Shown one piece after another: positions 45,386 to 54,616 of a stretch of DNA of 64,000 nucleotides (positions within the stretch are counted from its first letter, which is position 1; every line of letters begins with the position of its first letter). The position numbers were made by a program, and so were the translations under genes. Origin of the DNA: Methanobrevibacter wolinii SH (GTDB lineage: Archaea > Methanobacteriota > Methanobacteria > Methanobacteriales > Methanobacteriaceae); contig NZ_JHWX01000015.1 in the NCBI RefSeq assembly GCF_000621965.1, forward strand, positions 19,565 to 83,564, given 5' to 3'. The notes below the pieces were generated by a model, which did not search any database, was not told where the DNA came from, and worked only from the letters and a program-made list of their open reading frames with translations.

Positions 45386-46942
45386 ATGAAGAATTTAAGT
45401 AGGGTTTATAATGTATTAACAAAAAATTCAAAGTATCATTTTAATCTTTTAATTGAAGGTTTACTTATTGGTATTGTATCTGGAATTGTTGTATCTTTCT
45501 ATAGATTTTCATTAATGAAAGCAGAAAATTTATTATATTATATTATATCCATTGTTAAAGGAAATATTTATTATATTATATTATGGTTTATTGCACTTAT
45601 TATAATGGGACTTATTGTTGCTTATTTAATGAAATTTGAACCTGATTCTAAAGGTAGTGGTATACCCCAAGTAACTGCTGAGATTAAAGGTTATATGAAC
45701 CAAAGCTGGTGGAAAGTATTAATTACAAAAACTATTGGAGGAACAATTTCTACACTTGGTGGTTTATCACTTGGACGTGAAGGTCCTTCAATACAATTAG
45801 GAGCAATGGCATCAAAAGGATTATCTAAATTATTACATTCAAGTCCAACTGATGAGAACCGTTACCTTCTTGCAGGTTCTGGTGCTGGTTTAGCAGCTAC
45901 ATTTAATGCTCCTCTTGCAGGATTGATTTTTACTTTAGAAGAAATTGATCATAGTTTTAATAGTAAAATTATTATTGTTGGTTTAATAGCTGCATTTGTT
46001 TCTGATTTTATATCTAAATTAATATTTGGACAATCTACAATCTTTTCATTTGCTTCACCAGATATACCTTTAAATTATTATTGGTTACTTATAATTTTAG
46101 GTATAATTATTGGATTTACAGGATATATTTATAATAAAGGAATGACTGGTTCAAGTGCATTATGGGAGAAGTATAATATTCCTATTGAAATAAGAGTAGT
46201 TAGTGCATTTATTATAGCTGGTATATGTGGATTTTACATCCCACAAGTTCTTGCTGGAGGACATTCTATGATAAATATCCTCGAGATTGCTATACCATCT
46301 TTATCTTTTTTAATTATATTATTAATAGCTAAATGGTTAATATCAGTACTTTCATTTTCATCAGGTGCTCCAGGAGGTATTTTCTTCCCACTTCTTGTAC
46401 TTGGAGCATATATTGGTGCTATATTTAGTTCTATTGTAATTCCAATATTCCATCTTAACCCTATATTTGCATATAAAATTATAATTGTATCTATGGCTGC
46501 AATGTTTACTGCTACTGTTAGAAGTCCTATTACAGGTGTAGTTTTAATTGCAGAAATGACTGGTTCAGCACATAGTCTTGTAGCACTTATTATTGTAAGT
46601 ATATTTGCATATATGATTCCTACAATTTTAAATAATGAACCTATCTATGATTCTCTTATGAAAAATCTTATTAAAGATAATAAATGTAAGTATAGAAAAG
46701 GTGTAAGACCAATACTTAATGAATATTCTATTCCATTTGATTGTAAATTTAATGGTAAAAAACTTAATGAAATACCATTTCCTGAAACTGTACTTGTAAT
46801 ATCACTTGTTCGTGATAATAGTTATATGATTCCAAATGATGATACCTACCTTAAATATAATGATGAGTTATTTATTCTTATTGAATCAGAACGTTATCAT
46901 AAAGATAATAAGAAAATTGAAGAGATATTAAGTATAAATTAA
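45386..46942 (+). CDS. ClC family chloride channel/antiporter with TrkA-C domain
   Basis: 518 residues: a ClC membrane domain followed by a cytosolic TrkA-C (RCK-type) domain at about 440-515. Signature segments are GSGIP (about 90-94), GREGPSIQLG with the gating Glu132, FTLEEID with Glu185/Glu186 at the position of the internal proton glutamate, and GAPGGIFFPLLVLGAYIGA for the third anion-binding stretch. Presence of both glutamates suggests a chloride/proton exchanger and not a channel. GGGGAAG sits just before the ATG. The last codons (ATTAAGTATAAATTAA) are repeated in the spacer that follows. Confidence 0.93.
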   Translation: MKNLSRVYNVLTKNSKYHFNLLIEGLLIGIVSGIVVSFYRFSLMKAENLLYYIISIVKGNIYYIILWFIALIIMGLIVAYLMKFEPDSKGSGIPQVTAEIKGYMNQSWWKVLITKTIGGTISTLGGLSLGREGPSIQLGAMASKGLSKLLHSSPTDENRYLLAGSGAGLAATFNAPLAGLIFTLEEIDHSFNSKIIIVGLIAAFVSDFISKLIFGQSTIFSFASPDIPLNYYWLLIILGIIIGFTGYIYNKGMTGSSALWEKYNIPIEIRVVSAFIIAGICGFYIPQVLAGGHSMINILEIAIPSLSFLIILLIAKWLISVLSFSSGAPGGIFFPLLVLGAYIGAIFSSIVIPIFHLNPIFAYKIIIVSMAAMFTATVRSPITGVVLIAEMTGSAHSLVALIIVSIFAYMIPTILNNEPIYDSLMKNLIKDNKCKYRKGVRPILNEYSIPFDCKFNGKKLNEIPFPETVLVISLVRDNSYMIPNDDTYLKYNDELFILIESERYHKDNKKIEEILSIN

Positions 46943-47005
46943 GTATATTAAGTATAACTTGAAGAAAATTAAGTATAAACAAAATATTAAATATAAATTA
47001 AGATA
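46925..47005. repeat. Short degenerate repeats seeded by the ClC gene 3' end
   Basis: ATTAAGTATAA recurs at about 46927, 46948 and 46968, and once more as ATTAAATATAA, beginning with the last codons of the ClC gene. Confidence 0.5.
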
Positions 47006-47411
47006 TAATAACTATTATATCTTATATAAACTATTTTTATTTAAAGAAATAATAGATTAATACATTAATTATTAATAAATAAACTTTTTTTATATTATAA
47101 ACATATTAATTAAAATTATAACTCTAAAAAAATCAATAAACAATAAAAAAAAACAAAAAATTAGGCTTTGTTGAAATCCTCAAAATTTTTAGAATAAACT
47201 TTCTTAAAATTGATTTTCATACATTAAATACTGTTTAAATTTTTATAAAAAATAGGATTTCAACAGATTCAAAAATTATAAAAAAACTAAAATAAAGTCA
47301 AAAATAATGGCTTATAAAAAACAACTACTAAAAAAAAAATTAAAAAAAACAAGTTATTAAAAGACTAAAAAACAATAAACCCAAAAATAAATTATACAGA
47401 AAAAAAGAGAA
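47006..47411. other. Spacer between the ClC gene and the minus-strand signalling cluster
   Basis: Contains the inverted-repeat element at 47161-47275, listed separately. The rest is AT-rich with no gene seen. Confidence 0.45.
47161..47275. repeat. MITE-like inverted-repeat element, copy 1
   Basis: TGTTGAAATCCT (47169-47180) and its perfect complement AGGATTTCAACA (47254-47265) flank 73 bases. A diverged copy of the whole stretch is found at 51169-51280. No ORF inside. Confidence 0.6.
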
Positions 47412-48047
47412 TTAAAAATTAATTTTAATATTTAATTCTCTAGCAAAAAAGTGTATGATTTTATCTAATCTAGAGAAGAATCCATCATAATGTTTATTAT
47501 GGATATTAGACATGAAATCTTCCATTCTATCATCTAATTCTCTCCTATAAGAAGAATTATTATAGTCATGTTTTGTAAAGTAATGGATTTGTACTGAATA
47601 ATTTTTATCTTCTCTATTAAAAATATAAACTACACCAATATTACTATTATTATATTTAGATCCTCTTGAAGGATTCATAAAGTACTGTCTAGATACATTG
47701 TTACCACCTAAATTAACAGTACTTGTATTTAAAATCTTATAATTACCATGTTCTAAATTTTTTAATTTATTATTAGATACTGAAGTTATACAACCTTCTG
47801 GCCAATCGTCCCATAAATCCCATACAACATAACCATTAGTAATAGAATTATTAGTTTTAGCCTTACTTGTCATATTCAATTGTTTTGTTGTATTCCATGC
47901 TTGTGGAACATTAACAGTACTGTCTCCAAAGGTGATTGCATTTTCAGTACCCCAAGATAATATACTATTAACAGTACTTAAGTTAGCAATTATATAAAGA
48001 AAGACTATAATTATAATAAAACTTATTACAATATCTTTTTTTCTCAT
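47412..48047 (-). CDS. Membrane-anchored extracellular protein, co-translated with the GT2 synthase
   Basis: 211 residues. Residues 8-27 are one hydrophobic anchor (VISFIIIIVFLYIIANLSTV). The rest is polar, Asn-rich and probably outside the cell. Text such as GDSTVNVPQAWNTTKQ and NKNYSVQIHYFTKHDYNN-like repeats of N-X-S/T offer many N-glycosylation sites. The start ATG overlaps the stop of the glycosyltransferase (ATGA, 4 bp), so the two are translationally coupled. No family recognised with certainty; some residues (VNVPQAWN) recall small archaeal psbP- or DUF-type surface domains. It may help export or hold the polymer made by the synthase (inference). Confidence 0.7.
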   Translation of the reverse strand: MRKKDIVISFIIIIVFLYIIANLSTVNSILSWGTENAITFGDSTVNVPQAWNTTKQLNMTSKAKTNNSITNGYVVWDLWDDWPEGCITSVSNNKLKNLEHGNYKILNTSTVNLGGNNVSRQYFMNPSRGSKYNNSNIGVVYIFNREDKNYSVQIHYFTKHDYNNSSYRRELDDRMEDFMSNIHNKHYDGFFSRLDKIIHFFARELNIKINF

Positions 48048-50053
48048 TGACTTGCCTCCACATCATCATCTTCCATACCTTTATGTGTAGTTTTATCCCA
48101 TTTTCTTTCAACTCTTGTAATCATAGCCCACATTGTTTTAAAGAATAATGGAATTAAATGGAAACAGTAAAGCCAATATTCAATTAAATCAATAATAAAT
48201 TTAAGATATTTCTTATCATCCCTTAATAATGCAATGATTATACCTGGGAAGAAACCAACTGCTGAAATAACTCCAATTAATAAAGGTGCTTCCATACGTA
48301 TTACTGTAGGAATGTGGAATATAAACCATGCTAAAATATTTATAATAAATATTATAAAACCAACGAAAATGAATAAATTAAAAGCATAATTACTAATATG
48401 AGTTATAATACCTATTTTTTTAAATAAAGGTAACTTACTAGAAAGAATACTCGAGAAATAAACAAATAATGTTTCAAAATTACCTATAGCCCAACGAACT
48501 CTTTGTCTCATAAAGTCGCCCCAATTATATATAGCTTCTTGATAAACAGCAACTTCAGGACAATATCTAATTTCTCCACCATTGATTAATATTTTAACAC
48601 TTAAATTTAAATCTTCTGTAACTGCAAATCCATCCCATTTTCCAGAATTAATAATTGCATCCTTTTTAACAAACTGTCCATTTCCACCTAAGAATCCATT
48701 AAATTTTAGATTATCCTTAGCTCTAAGTATATTTCCAAAACCTGAGAATTCTACATCTTGCATATTAGTTAAAAAATTATAATCTTTATTATACATTCTA
48801 ACTCTTGATTGAACACCTTTTACTTTTGGATTATTTAAATAAGGAACTAATTTTTCTAGAAAATCTGGATGTACTTGAGTATCTGCATCAAAAACACCAA
48901 TAATTGATCCATGAGCTAATGTAAGTGCATCATTAAGTACAAAACCTTTACCTTTACCAGATTTAGGTGGTTTACGTGTTATTATTCTTAAATTAGAAAA
49001 TTCATTCTTAAGATTAGATAAAATTTCACCAGTTTTATCTTCAGAACCATCATTTACTACAATAACTTCATAATTAGTTTTACCTTTATAATTATAATCT
49101 ATATTTGCAATACTTCTAACTGTTGATTCAATAGTATACTGTTCATTATGTGCTGGAATAATAACTGAAACAAATGGTGGCACTTCATATGGAGTAGGTT
49201 CATCCATTTTAAACAAACTTACTAATGCTAAAAATATCATAATTACAGATGGAATAAATATAATCCATTGTAAAAATGTAACATTCTTAGAAATAATACC
49301 TGATAATATAAGGAATACTGAAAGAACTAAAAGTAAAGCAGAATATAATTTTTCAATACCTAATTCAATATTTTTTTCATTAATCTTTGATTTAACATTA
49401 ACTACAGATTTAACATTATTTTCATGTTTTTTAAGAGCAATTTTCATAGCAAATTTAATCTCATTTAAATCAGAATCTTCAAAAATAAAGCCATAATCCA
49501 TTGTTAAAAGAACATTGTTCTGTTTTAAATTATCATCTTTACTAAAAATATAGATTAATGGAATATCTAACTTATTAATATTTTTACCAATAGATCCATC
49601 ATCTAAATCAAAACTAATAAAAACTAAATCAGGTAATTTATCTTCAATAAACCTAAGTGAATCCTCAATATTATCAGATATACCAATACAATCATAATGC
49701 TCTTTTTTTATAATCTTTTTAATATTCTTAACAATCAAGTTATTTTTACTAATAATATATATCCTTGGAACATTTTCAAGTAATTTATCTTGATTTAACT
49801 TAGAATCATCAATATTAATAAGCAAATCTTTAGTATTTTTTAAATTTTTAAGTGAAGAAAACTCATTTTTAGCTACTTCATGAATAATATCATATGTAGA
49901 TTCATCTAAATTATCTAAATCCTTATTCTCTTTACTCACACCACCAAAATTTTGAAAAGAATCCTCAAATTCAACATTAGAATTTGAAGATGAATTTTTC
50001 GTATAACCACTAGAATTTAAAGAAGAATAATACCCCTTTTCATTGTCTTTCAA
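48044..50053 (-). CDS. Processive GT2 glycan synthase with N-terminal pseudo-receiver domain
   Basis: 669 residues. Residues about 95-210 align with the receiver at 50326-50742 (CIGISDNIEDSL against VVGIADTAEDAI; PDLVFIS against PDLTIMD), but the acidic pair is lost (K103, N104), the phosphorylated Asp is Ser147, and the lysine is Glu192. Two membrane helices follow (about 235-282), then a GT2 catalytic domain with D389-A-D391, TED481 and QRVRW521, the D,D,D,QxxRW set of processive beta-glycosyltransferases (BcsA/PgaC type), then C-terminal membrane helices (about 540-640). The start is TTG 50053 with GGAGTG 6 nt upstream. It probably polymerises and exports a surface polysaccharide under control of a partner that binds the pseudo-receiver (inference). 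Confidence 0.87.
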   Translation of the reverse strand: MKDNEKGYYSSLNSSGYTKNSSSNSNVEFEDSFQNFGGVSKENKDLDNLDESTYDIIHEVAKNEFSSLKNLKNTKDLLINIDDSKLNQDKLLENVPRIYIISKNNLIVKNIKKIIKKEHYDCIGISDNIEDSLRFIEDKLPDLVFISFDLDDGSIGKNINKLDIPLIYIFSKDDNLKQNNVLLTMDYGFIFEDSDLNEIKFAMKIALKKHENNVKSVVNVKSKINEKNIELGIEKLYSALLLVLSVFLILSGIISKNVTFLQWIIFIPSVIMIFLALVSLFKMDEPTPYEVPPFVSVIIPAHNEQYTIESTVRSIANIDYNYKGKTNYEVIVVNDGSEDKTGEILSNLKNEFSNLRIITRKPPKSGKGKGFVLNDALTLAHGSIIGVFDADTQVHPDFLEKLVPYLNNPKVKGVQSRVRMYNKDYNFLTNMQDVEFSGFGNILRAKDNLKFNGFLGGNGQFVKKDAIINSGKWDGFAVTEDLNLSVKILINGGEIRYCPEVAVYQEAIYNWGDFMRQRVRWAIGNFETLFVYFSSILSSKLPLFKKIGIITHISNYAFNLFIFVGFIIFIINILAWFIFHIPTVIRMEAPLLIGVISAVGFFPGIIIALLRDDKKYLKFIIDLIEYWLYCFHLIPLFFKTMWAMITRVERKWDKTTHKGMEDDDVEASQ

Positions 50054-50117
50054 TTATTACACTCCTTTATTCATAAAAATTAATATATTTATTAAAAAAA
50101 TTAAATTAATAGAAAAT

Positions 50118-50213
50118 ATTTAACTATTTAAAACCAAATTAATAAAGAAAATAGAAAAATCAAACATTTAACTATTTAAAACCAAATTAATAAAGAAAAT
50201 AGAAAATTAAATA
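50118..50213. repeat. 48-bp tandem duplication
   Basis: ATTTAACTATTTAAAACCAA at 50118 recurs at 50166, with AATTAATAAAGAAAATAGAAAA following in both. Confidence 0.75.
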
Positions 50214-50325
50214 AAAAATGATTTTAATAAAAAAGACATTTTACAATAATAAACCTAAAAATATCAAAAAAGACATTAAGAAAGAAATTTAAAAATGCCA
50301 AAGATATTAAAATCAATGCAGAAAT

Positions 50326-50742
50326 CTATTTTTTTATAAAACCATGAGCCATATCAAGTTTTTCAGCATCAACTTTAGAACGTTTAATTGCAGAATCTAC
50401 ATTTAAACGAATATTGTTCTTATTAAAAGGTTTTGTAATAAATGCATATGTAGATGAACATTCTAATGCATTACCAAATGTTTCATCATCATAATATGCA
50501 GTTAAAAAAATAACAGGTAAATTAAGCTCTGAAATTTTTTTAGCTGCTTCAATACCAGTCATCTCACCTTTTAAATGAATATCCATAATTGTTAAATCTG
50601 GAGACAATTCAGCAGCAAGATTAATAGCATCTTCAGCAGTATCTGCAATACCAACAACTTCATAACCTAAATCTTCAAGTGTGAATTTTAAATCAAGTGC
50701 AGTAACTGATTCATCTTCAACAATTAATATAGTATTTTTCAT
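50326..50742 (-). CDS. Stand-alone response regulator receiver
   Basis: 138 residues from ATG 50742 (MKNTILIVEDESVTALDL); GGGGT lies just upstream, while an in-frame TTG at 50754 overlaps that site. All receiver residues are present: E9/D10, phosphorylation site D54, T81 and K104 (FITKPF). There is no output domain, so it must act by binding a partner, possibly the pseudo-receiver synthase encoded 273 bp downstream in the same direction. The C-terminal NVDSAIKRSKVDAEKLDMAHGFIKK is a short helical tail. Confidence 0.92.
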   Translation of the reverse strand: MKNTILIVEDESVTALDLKFTLEDLGYEVVGIADTAEDAINLAAELSPDLTIMDIHLKGEMTGIEAAKKISELNLPVIFLTAYYDDETFGNALECSSTYAFITKPFNKNNIRLNVDSAIKRSKVDAEKLDMAHGFIKK

Positions 50743-51322
50743 AATATACCCCAATATTAACGAACAAAATTTAATAAATAATATTAATTTAAATTTTTAT
50801 TAAATTGAAATTCTGAATTTTAAAATTACAATTTAAATTTAAAATTATTTCTACTATATTATAAAAAATAAATATAAAATATACCAATTCATTTGAATAA
50901 ATAAAAATAATTTTAAATTTAAAAAATAATTACTTATTTATTTTCGAAATATGAAAATAATACACCAAAAATTAGTATAAAACTTATATATATAAATTTT
51001 AACTATAAACTAAAAAAATATACTAATAATCAGTATATATTAACTATATATGAATTTTAGTTTAAATATTTAACTATATAATAAAAATTAGTAGAATAAT
51101 TAATTTAAGAAGTAATAATAAGATTTTATAGTAAAAAATCCAATTATCATATACTCAATATGATTATAACTTTGTTAAAATTATTTTAATTTTTCTAAAT
51201 AAATTTTTTAAAATTTAATTTTAATATTAACACTGTTTAAATTATTTATAAAAAAATTAGGCTTTAAAAGATTTAAATTATAGAGAAAATAAGATTTAAG
51301 TAAAAAATGAGTATAATTAAAT
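50743..51322. other. 580-bp spacer inside the signalling cluster
   Basis: Holds the diverged MITE-like copy at 51169-51280. Otherwise AT-rich with no gene seen. It separates the kinase-receiver pair from the second receiver. Confidence 0.5.
51169..51280. repeat. MITE-like element, diverged copy 2
   Basis: CTTTGTTAAAAT..ATTTTTCT..AATTTTTTAAAATT..CTGTTTAAATT.TTTATAAAAAA..AGATTTAAA lines up through its length with 47166-47275. The terminal inverted repeat is largely lost here. Confidence 0.5.
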
Positions 51323-51676
51323 TTATAAAAGCTCTTTAATATGTTTATATAATTCATCAAAAACAAATGGTTTATCAATAAAAATTATATTTTCAGATTT
51401 AATAAAATTATCAAGTTCATCAGAATGATTTATACCTGAAATAAATATAAATTTATAGTTATCATCTTTAAATCTTTTATAAATATCAATACCATTAAAA
51501 CCTTCTTCTTTAAGTATTAAATCAACAATAATTAAATCAGGATGTTTATTAATAATGATTTTAGAAGCACTAAAATAATTATCTGCATTATAAACTGTAT
51601 AACCTTTGTCTTTTAATTCTAAATATAAATCTAAAGAAATTATAGCTTCATCTTCAATAATAATTATTGATTTAAT
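51323..51676 (-). CDS. Stand-alone receiver protein with an apparent ATT start codon
   Basis: 117 residues in a frame that has no ATG, GTG or TTG at all. The frame opens after TAA (reading on the minus strand TAA TAT GGG GGT ATT TTC ATT AAA TCA), with GGGGGT placed 6 nt before ATT 51676, exactly where the related receiver at 50742 has ATG after GGGGT. From there it reads (M)KSIIIIEDEAIISLDLYLEL and keeps all receiver residues: E8/D9, D52, S80 and K102 (IDKPF). It starts 15 nt after the stop of the histidine kinase gene, so they form a two-gene unit. Either AUU is used for initiation or an ATG has mutated and the gene is silent or weak. Confidence 0.75.
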   Translation of the reverse strand: MKSIIIIEDEAIISLDLYLELKDKGYTVYNADNYFSASKIIINKHPDLIIVDLILKEEGFNGIDIYKRFKDDNYKFIFISGINHSDELDNFIKSENIIFIDKPFVFDELYKHIKELL

Positions 51677-51691
51677 GAAAATACCCCCATA

Positions 51692-52762
51692 TTAAACATC
51701 AATCATTGGAAATTCAATATAACATTCAAATCCTTTATTTGAATTACAAATAGTAAAATCACCATCAATTTGACCAACAAGAGAATCAACAAGGATTTTA
51801 CCTAATGAATCTTTATCTAAGTCATTTGATAAACCTACACCATTATCAAAATAATGAACTTTACATAAATTATCATCAGATTTAATAGAACAAACAATTT
51901 CTTTTTTACCTTCAAATCCATCAGGAAAAGCATATTTAATTGAATTTATAATCAACTCATTTAGAATTAATGAAAATGGCATCATTATATTTACATTTAA
52001 ATATAAGTTCTCTTTAAGATCAAAAACAAAATTTATTCCCATATTAGAATATAAATCTAAAAGATTATTTTTGAACTTTATAAAAAATTCATTTAAAAGA
52101 ACATAATCAAATTTATCTTCTGAATAAAGTTTTTCATGTATAATTGCCATTGATGAAATATATACTTTCATAGAATGGATTATCTCAGAATCTGAAAATT
52201 GAAATCTCTGTTGAATATTAATTAAACTGTTTAAAATTTGTAGATTATTTTTAACCCTATGATGAACCTCTTTTAATAATATACTTTTTTGATTATTTAA
52301 TTCAAGAAGTTCTAATTTATCTTCAATAATTATATTATCATTTTTAACAACAATTAATAATGATTGTTCTTCATTAATTTCAGTACTTACAAAATATACT
52401 TCTAAACATTTAATTAAATCACCAGTATCATAAAAAACATTATTTATAAAAGCAATTTTAGTTTTAAAATTTTTTAAATTTTCAATGATTCCTTTAAGTT
52501 TTTTATCTGTATTTTTATAATTAATAATATTTTTAGATATTTCATCAATTAAATTATTAAAATCAAAATTAGATGAATCATATTCTTTAACTCCAAAAAT
52601 TTTAAAGAATCCATTTTGGAATTTAAGTTTATAACTATCTTGAGTAATACATAAAATACCAAGCATCTTATAAAGATTATAATCATCAAATACATTTACA
52701 TTAAAATAAGGACTAATATCTTTAAATAAATTTTCTTTATCCTTATATTTATAATACTCCAT
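51692..52762 (-). CDS. HisKA_2-type sensor histidine kinase
   Basis: 356 residues, soluble. Residues about 1-155 are a PAS-like sensor region (KLKFQNGFFKIFGVKEYDSS resembles a PAS core). The phospho-acceptor box is LLKEVHHRVKNNLQILNSLINIQ (about 165-187), typical of HisKA_2. A HATPase_c domain follows with NELIINSIKYAFP (N box, about 268-280), HYFDNGVGL (G1) and LGKILVDSLVGQIDG (G2). GGTG lies upstream of the ATG. It is directly followed by the ATT-start receiver and should phosphorylate that receiver and perhaps the second one. Absence of membrane segments points to a cytosolic signal. Confidence 0.92.
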   Translation of the reverse strand: MEYYKYKDKENLFKDISPYFNVNVFDDYNLYKMLGILCITQDSYKLKFQNGFFKIFGVKEYDSSNFDFNNLIDEISKNIINYKNTDKKLKGIIENLKNFKTKIAFINNVFYDTGDLIKCLEVYFVSTEINEEQSLLIVVKNDNIIIEDKLELLELNNQKSILLKEVHHRVKNNLQILNSLINIQQRFQFSDSEIIHSMKVYISSMAIIHEKLYSEDKFDYVLLNEFFIKFKNNLLDLYSNMGINFVFDLKENLYLNVNIMMPFSLILNELIINSIKYAFPDGFEGKKEIVCSIKSDDNLCKVHYFDNGVGLSNDLDKDSLGKILVDSLVGQIDGDFTICNSNKGFECYIEFPMIDV

Positions 52763-52900
52763 AATAACACCAATTAATATAAAAAATGATTAAATTAAAA
52801 TAAAAAAAATAATAGTTAATATTACTTAATATCTTATAATATAAATAATTTAAAGATAAAATATTGATAAATAAAAAAATTAAAATATTTTATTAAAATT

Positions 52901-53060
52901 AAAACTCAACCATAATAATCCAAAATTTTCTATAAACTCCAATAAAATACCTAAAATTAAAACTCAACCATAATAATCTCAAAATTCTATAAACTTCAAT
53001 AAATACCTAAAAATTAAAACTCATTCATAGTAATCTCAAATTTTTTATAAACTTCCATAA
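52901..53060. repeat. Three tandem units seeded by the 3' end of the aldo/keto reductase gene
   Basis: AAAACTCAACCATAATAATC at 52901 and 52959 and AAAACTCATTCATAGTAATC at 53016, each followed by AATTTT..TATAAACT(C/T)C(A)AT. Offsets are 58 and 57. The third copy is the end of the coding sequence. Confidence 0.85.
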
Positions 53061-54156
53061 GATACTTAGAGATTTCAAGATGTTGTGGACATATTTTAGA
53101 ACATTCACCACAATCAACACATTCTGAAGCAAGTCCTTTATCTGGACTTAAACCAATTGTTCTATAATATATTTGTTGAGTTGAAAAGTCTTTAAATCCA
53201 AGTAAACTTGCTTGATTATATAGATTAAAATATTCTGCAATTGGAATATGTCTTTCACATATACCATCTTCTAAACAGTATCCACAACCAGTACAAGGAA
53301 TAGCTACTGAATCATTAATAATTTCTGTAACATCACTAAGAAGAGTTAATTCATTAAGTGTAATTGGTTTAAATTCATTAAATGTTTTAATATTATCTTT
53401 TAATTGTTCTAAATCACCTACACCAGATAAAACATAAGATACATTATCTAAACTTCCAGAAAACCTTAAACCCCATTTAGCTATTGAATCATTAGGATGA
53501 TAATTTTTTAATAGATTTTTAGCAGAATCAGGCATATTAACAATAGTTCCTCCTTTTAAAGGTTCCATTACTAATATTTCAAGACCATAATCTAATGCAA
53601 TCTCATAACATTCTTTTGCTTTAATTGATTCATTTTCCCAATCTACAAAATTAATTTGTAAAAGTATAAAGTCCATCTCTGGATGTTTACTAAGAATTTC
53701 TTTTAATAATTCTGGTGTATCATGAAAAGAAAATCCTATTTTTTTAGCTTTACCTTCCTCTTTTAATTTTTTAATAAAACTAAAACAATCTACATCTTTA
53801 AATATTGTTTTACTCCATGTACTTAAGTTATGTAACATATAATAATCAAAGTATTCTACACCACATCTTTGAATTTGTATATTAAAAATATTTTTCATAT
53901 CTTCTTCTTTTTCAATACTAAACAAAGGTAATTTATTTGATAATATATATGAATCCCTTGGATATTTATCAACAAGTGTTTTCTTAATTGCTTTTTCACT
54001 TTCACCATTATGATAAGGATAAGCAGTATCAAAGAAATTAACACCATTTTCCATTGCTGTATCTACCATTTCTTGTAATTGATTAATATCAATATCTTCT
54101 ACATTATCATCAATTACAGGTAACCTCATTAAACCAAAACCAAATTCTGCAGCCAT
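53014..54156 (-). CDS. Aldo/keto reductase with C-terminal 4Fe-4S domain
   Basis: 380 residues from ATG 54156 (MAAEFGFGLMRLP); the in-frame TTG just before is less likely. The AKR barrel has FFDTAYPYHNGESEKAI (Asp and Tyr of the catalytic tetrad), SNKLPL (Lys) and YYMLHNL (His). The C-terminal third carries cysteine groups CTGCGYCLEDGIC (about 290-302) and CVDCGECSKICPQ (about 352-364), which fit two 4Fe-4S clusters. This combination is common in anaerobes; the substrate is unknown. It stands alone on the minus strand. Confidence 0.9.
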   Translation of the reverse strand: MAAEFGFGLMRLPVIDDNVEDIDINQLQEMVDTAMENGVNFFDTAYPYHNGESEKAIKKTLVDKYPRDSYILSNKLPLFSIEKEEDMKNIFNIQIQRCGVEYFDYYMLHNLSTWSKTIFKDVDCFSFIKKLKEEGKAKKIGFSFHDTPELLKEILSKHPEMDFILLQINFVDWENESIKAKECYEIALDYGLEILVMEPLKGGTIVNMPDSAKNLLKNYHPNDSIAKWGLRFSGSLDNVSYVLSGVGDLEQLKDNIKTFNEFKPITLNELTLLSDVTEIINDSVAIPCTGCGYCLEDGICERHIPIAEYFNLYNQASLLGFKDFSTQQIYYRTIGLSPDKGLASECVDCGECSKICPQHLEISKYLMEVYKKFEITMNEF

Positions 54157-54159
54157 CAA

Positions 54160-54616
54160 ATCACTTCATAAAATTTAAATCACTAATATTTATATTTTTA
54201 ATAATATTTATATTGTTTATAAAATAATTAAAAAAATAAAAAATATTCTTAAATAAGAAAAACAAACATAAAAACTACAAAAAATATTCTTAAATAAGAA
54301 AAATAACCATAAAACTATAAACATACTCAAATAAAAAAAAACAAACACAAATAGAACACAAAAAATAATAAAAAAGAATAGCTATCCAAAAAAAACAACA
54401 TAAAAATTAAGAAAGAAATAAAAAAAGTGTAATTAGTTGTTAATTACAGAAAAAGAAACAATATAAAAAAACAATAAAGTATAATAAAAAAATAAAAAAT
54501 AAAAAAATAATTAGTTTAATAATAAAATTATTAACTAATTATATAAAACAAAAATTTCTGTTGAAAAATAATATTCAACAAATAAATACGAAAAACCCTA
54601 AAAGATTTTAAAAGAA
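54160..54616. other. Spacer with degenerate tandem units and two hairpins
   Basis: AAATATTCTTAAATAAGAAAAA occurs at 54241 and 54282, with a diverged third unit near 54320. GTAATTA/TAATTAC (about 54430-54448) and TGTTGAA/TTCAACA (54559-54580) are inverted repeats. The second, read on the minus strand, is followed by ATTTTTG and may end the RHH gene. No coding frame. Confidence 0.55.
54559..54580 (-). terminator. Hairpin TGTTGAA/TTCAACA after the RHH gene
   Basis: 7-bp arms with 8 bases between, 37 bases past the stop codon on the minus strand, then a short T-run. Confidence 0.4.
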
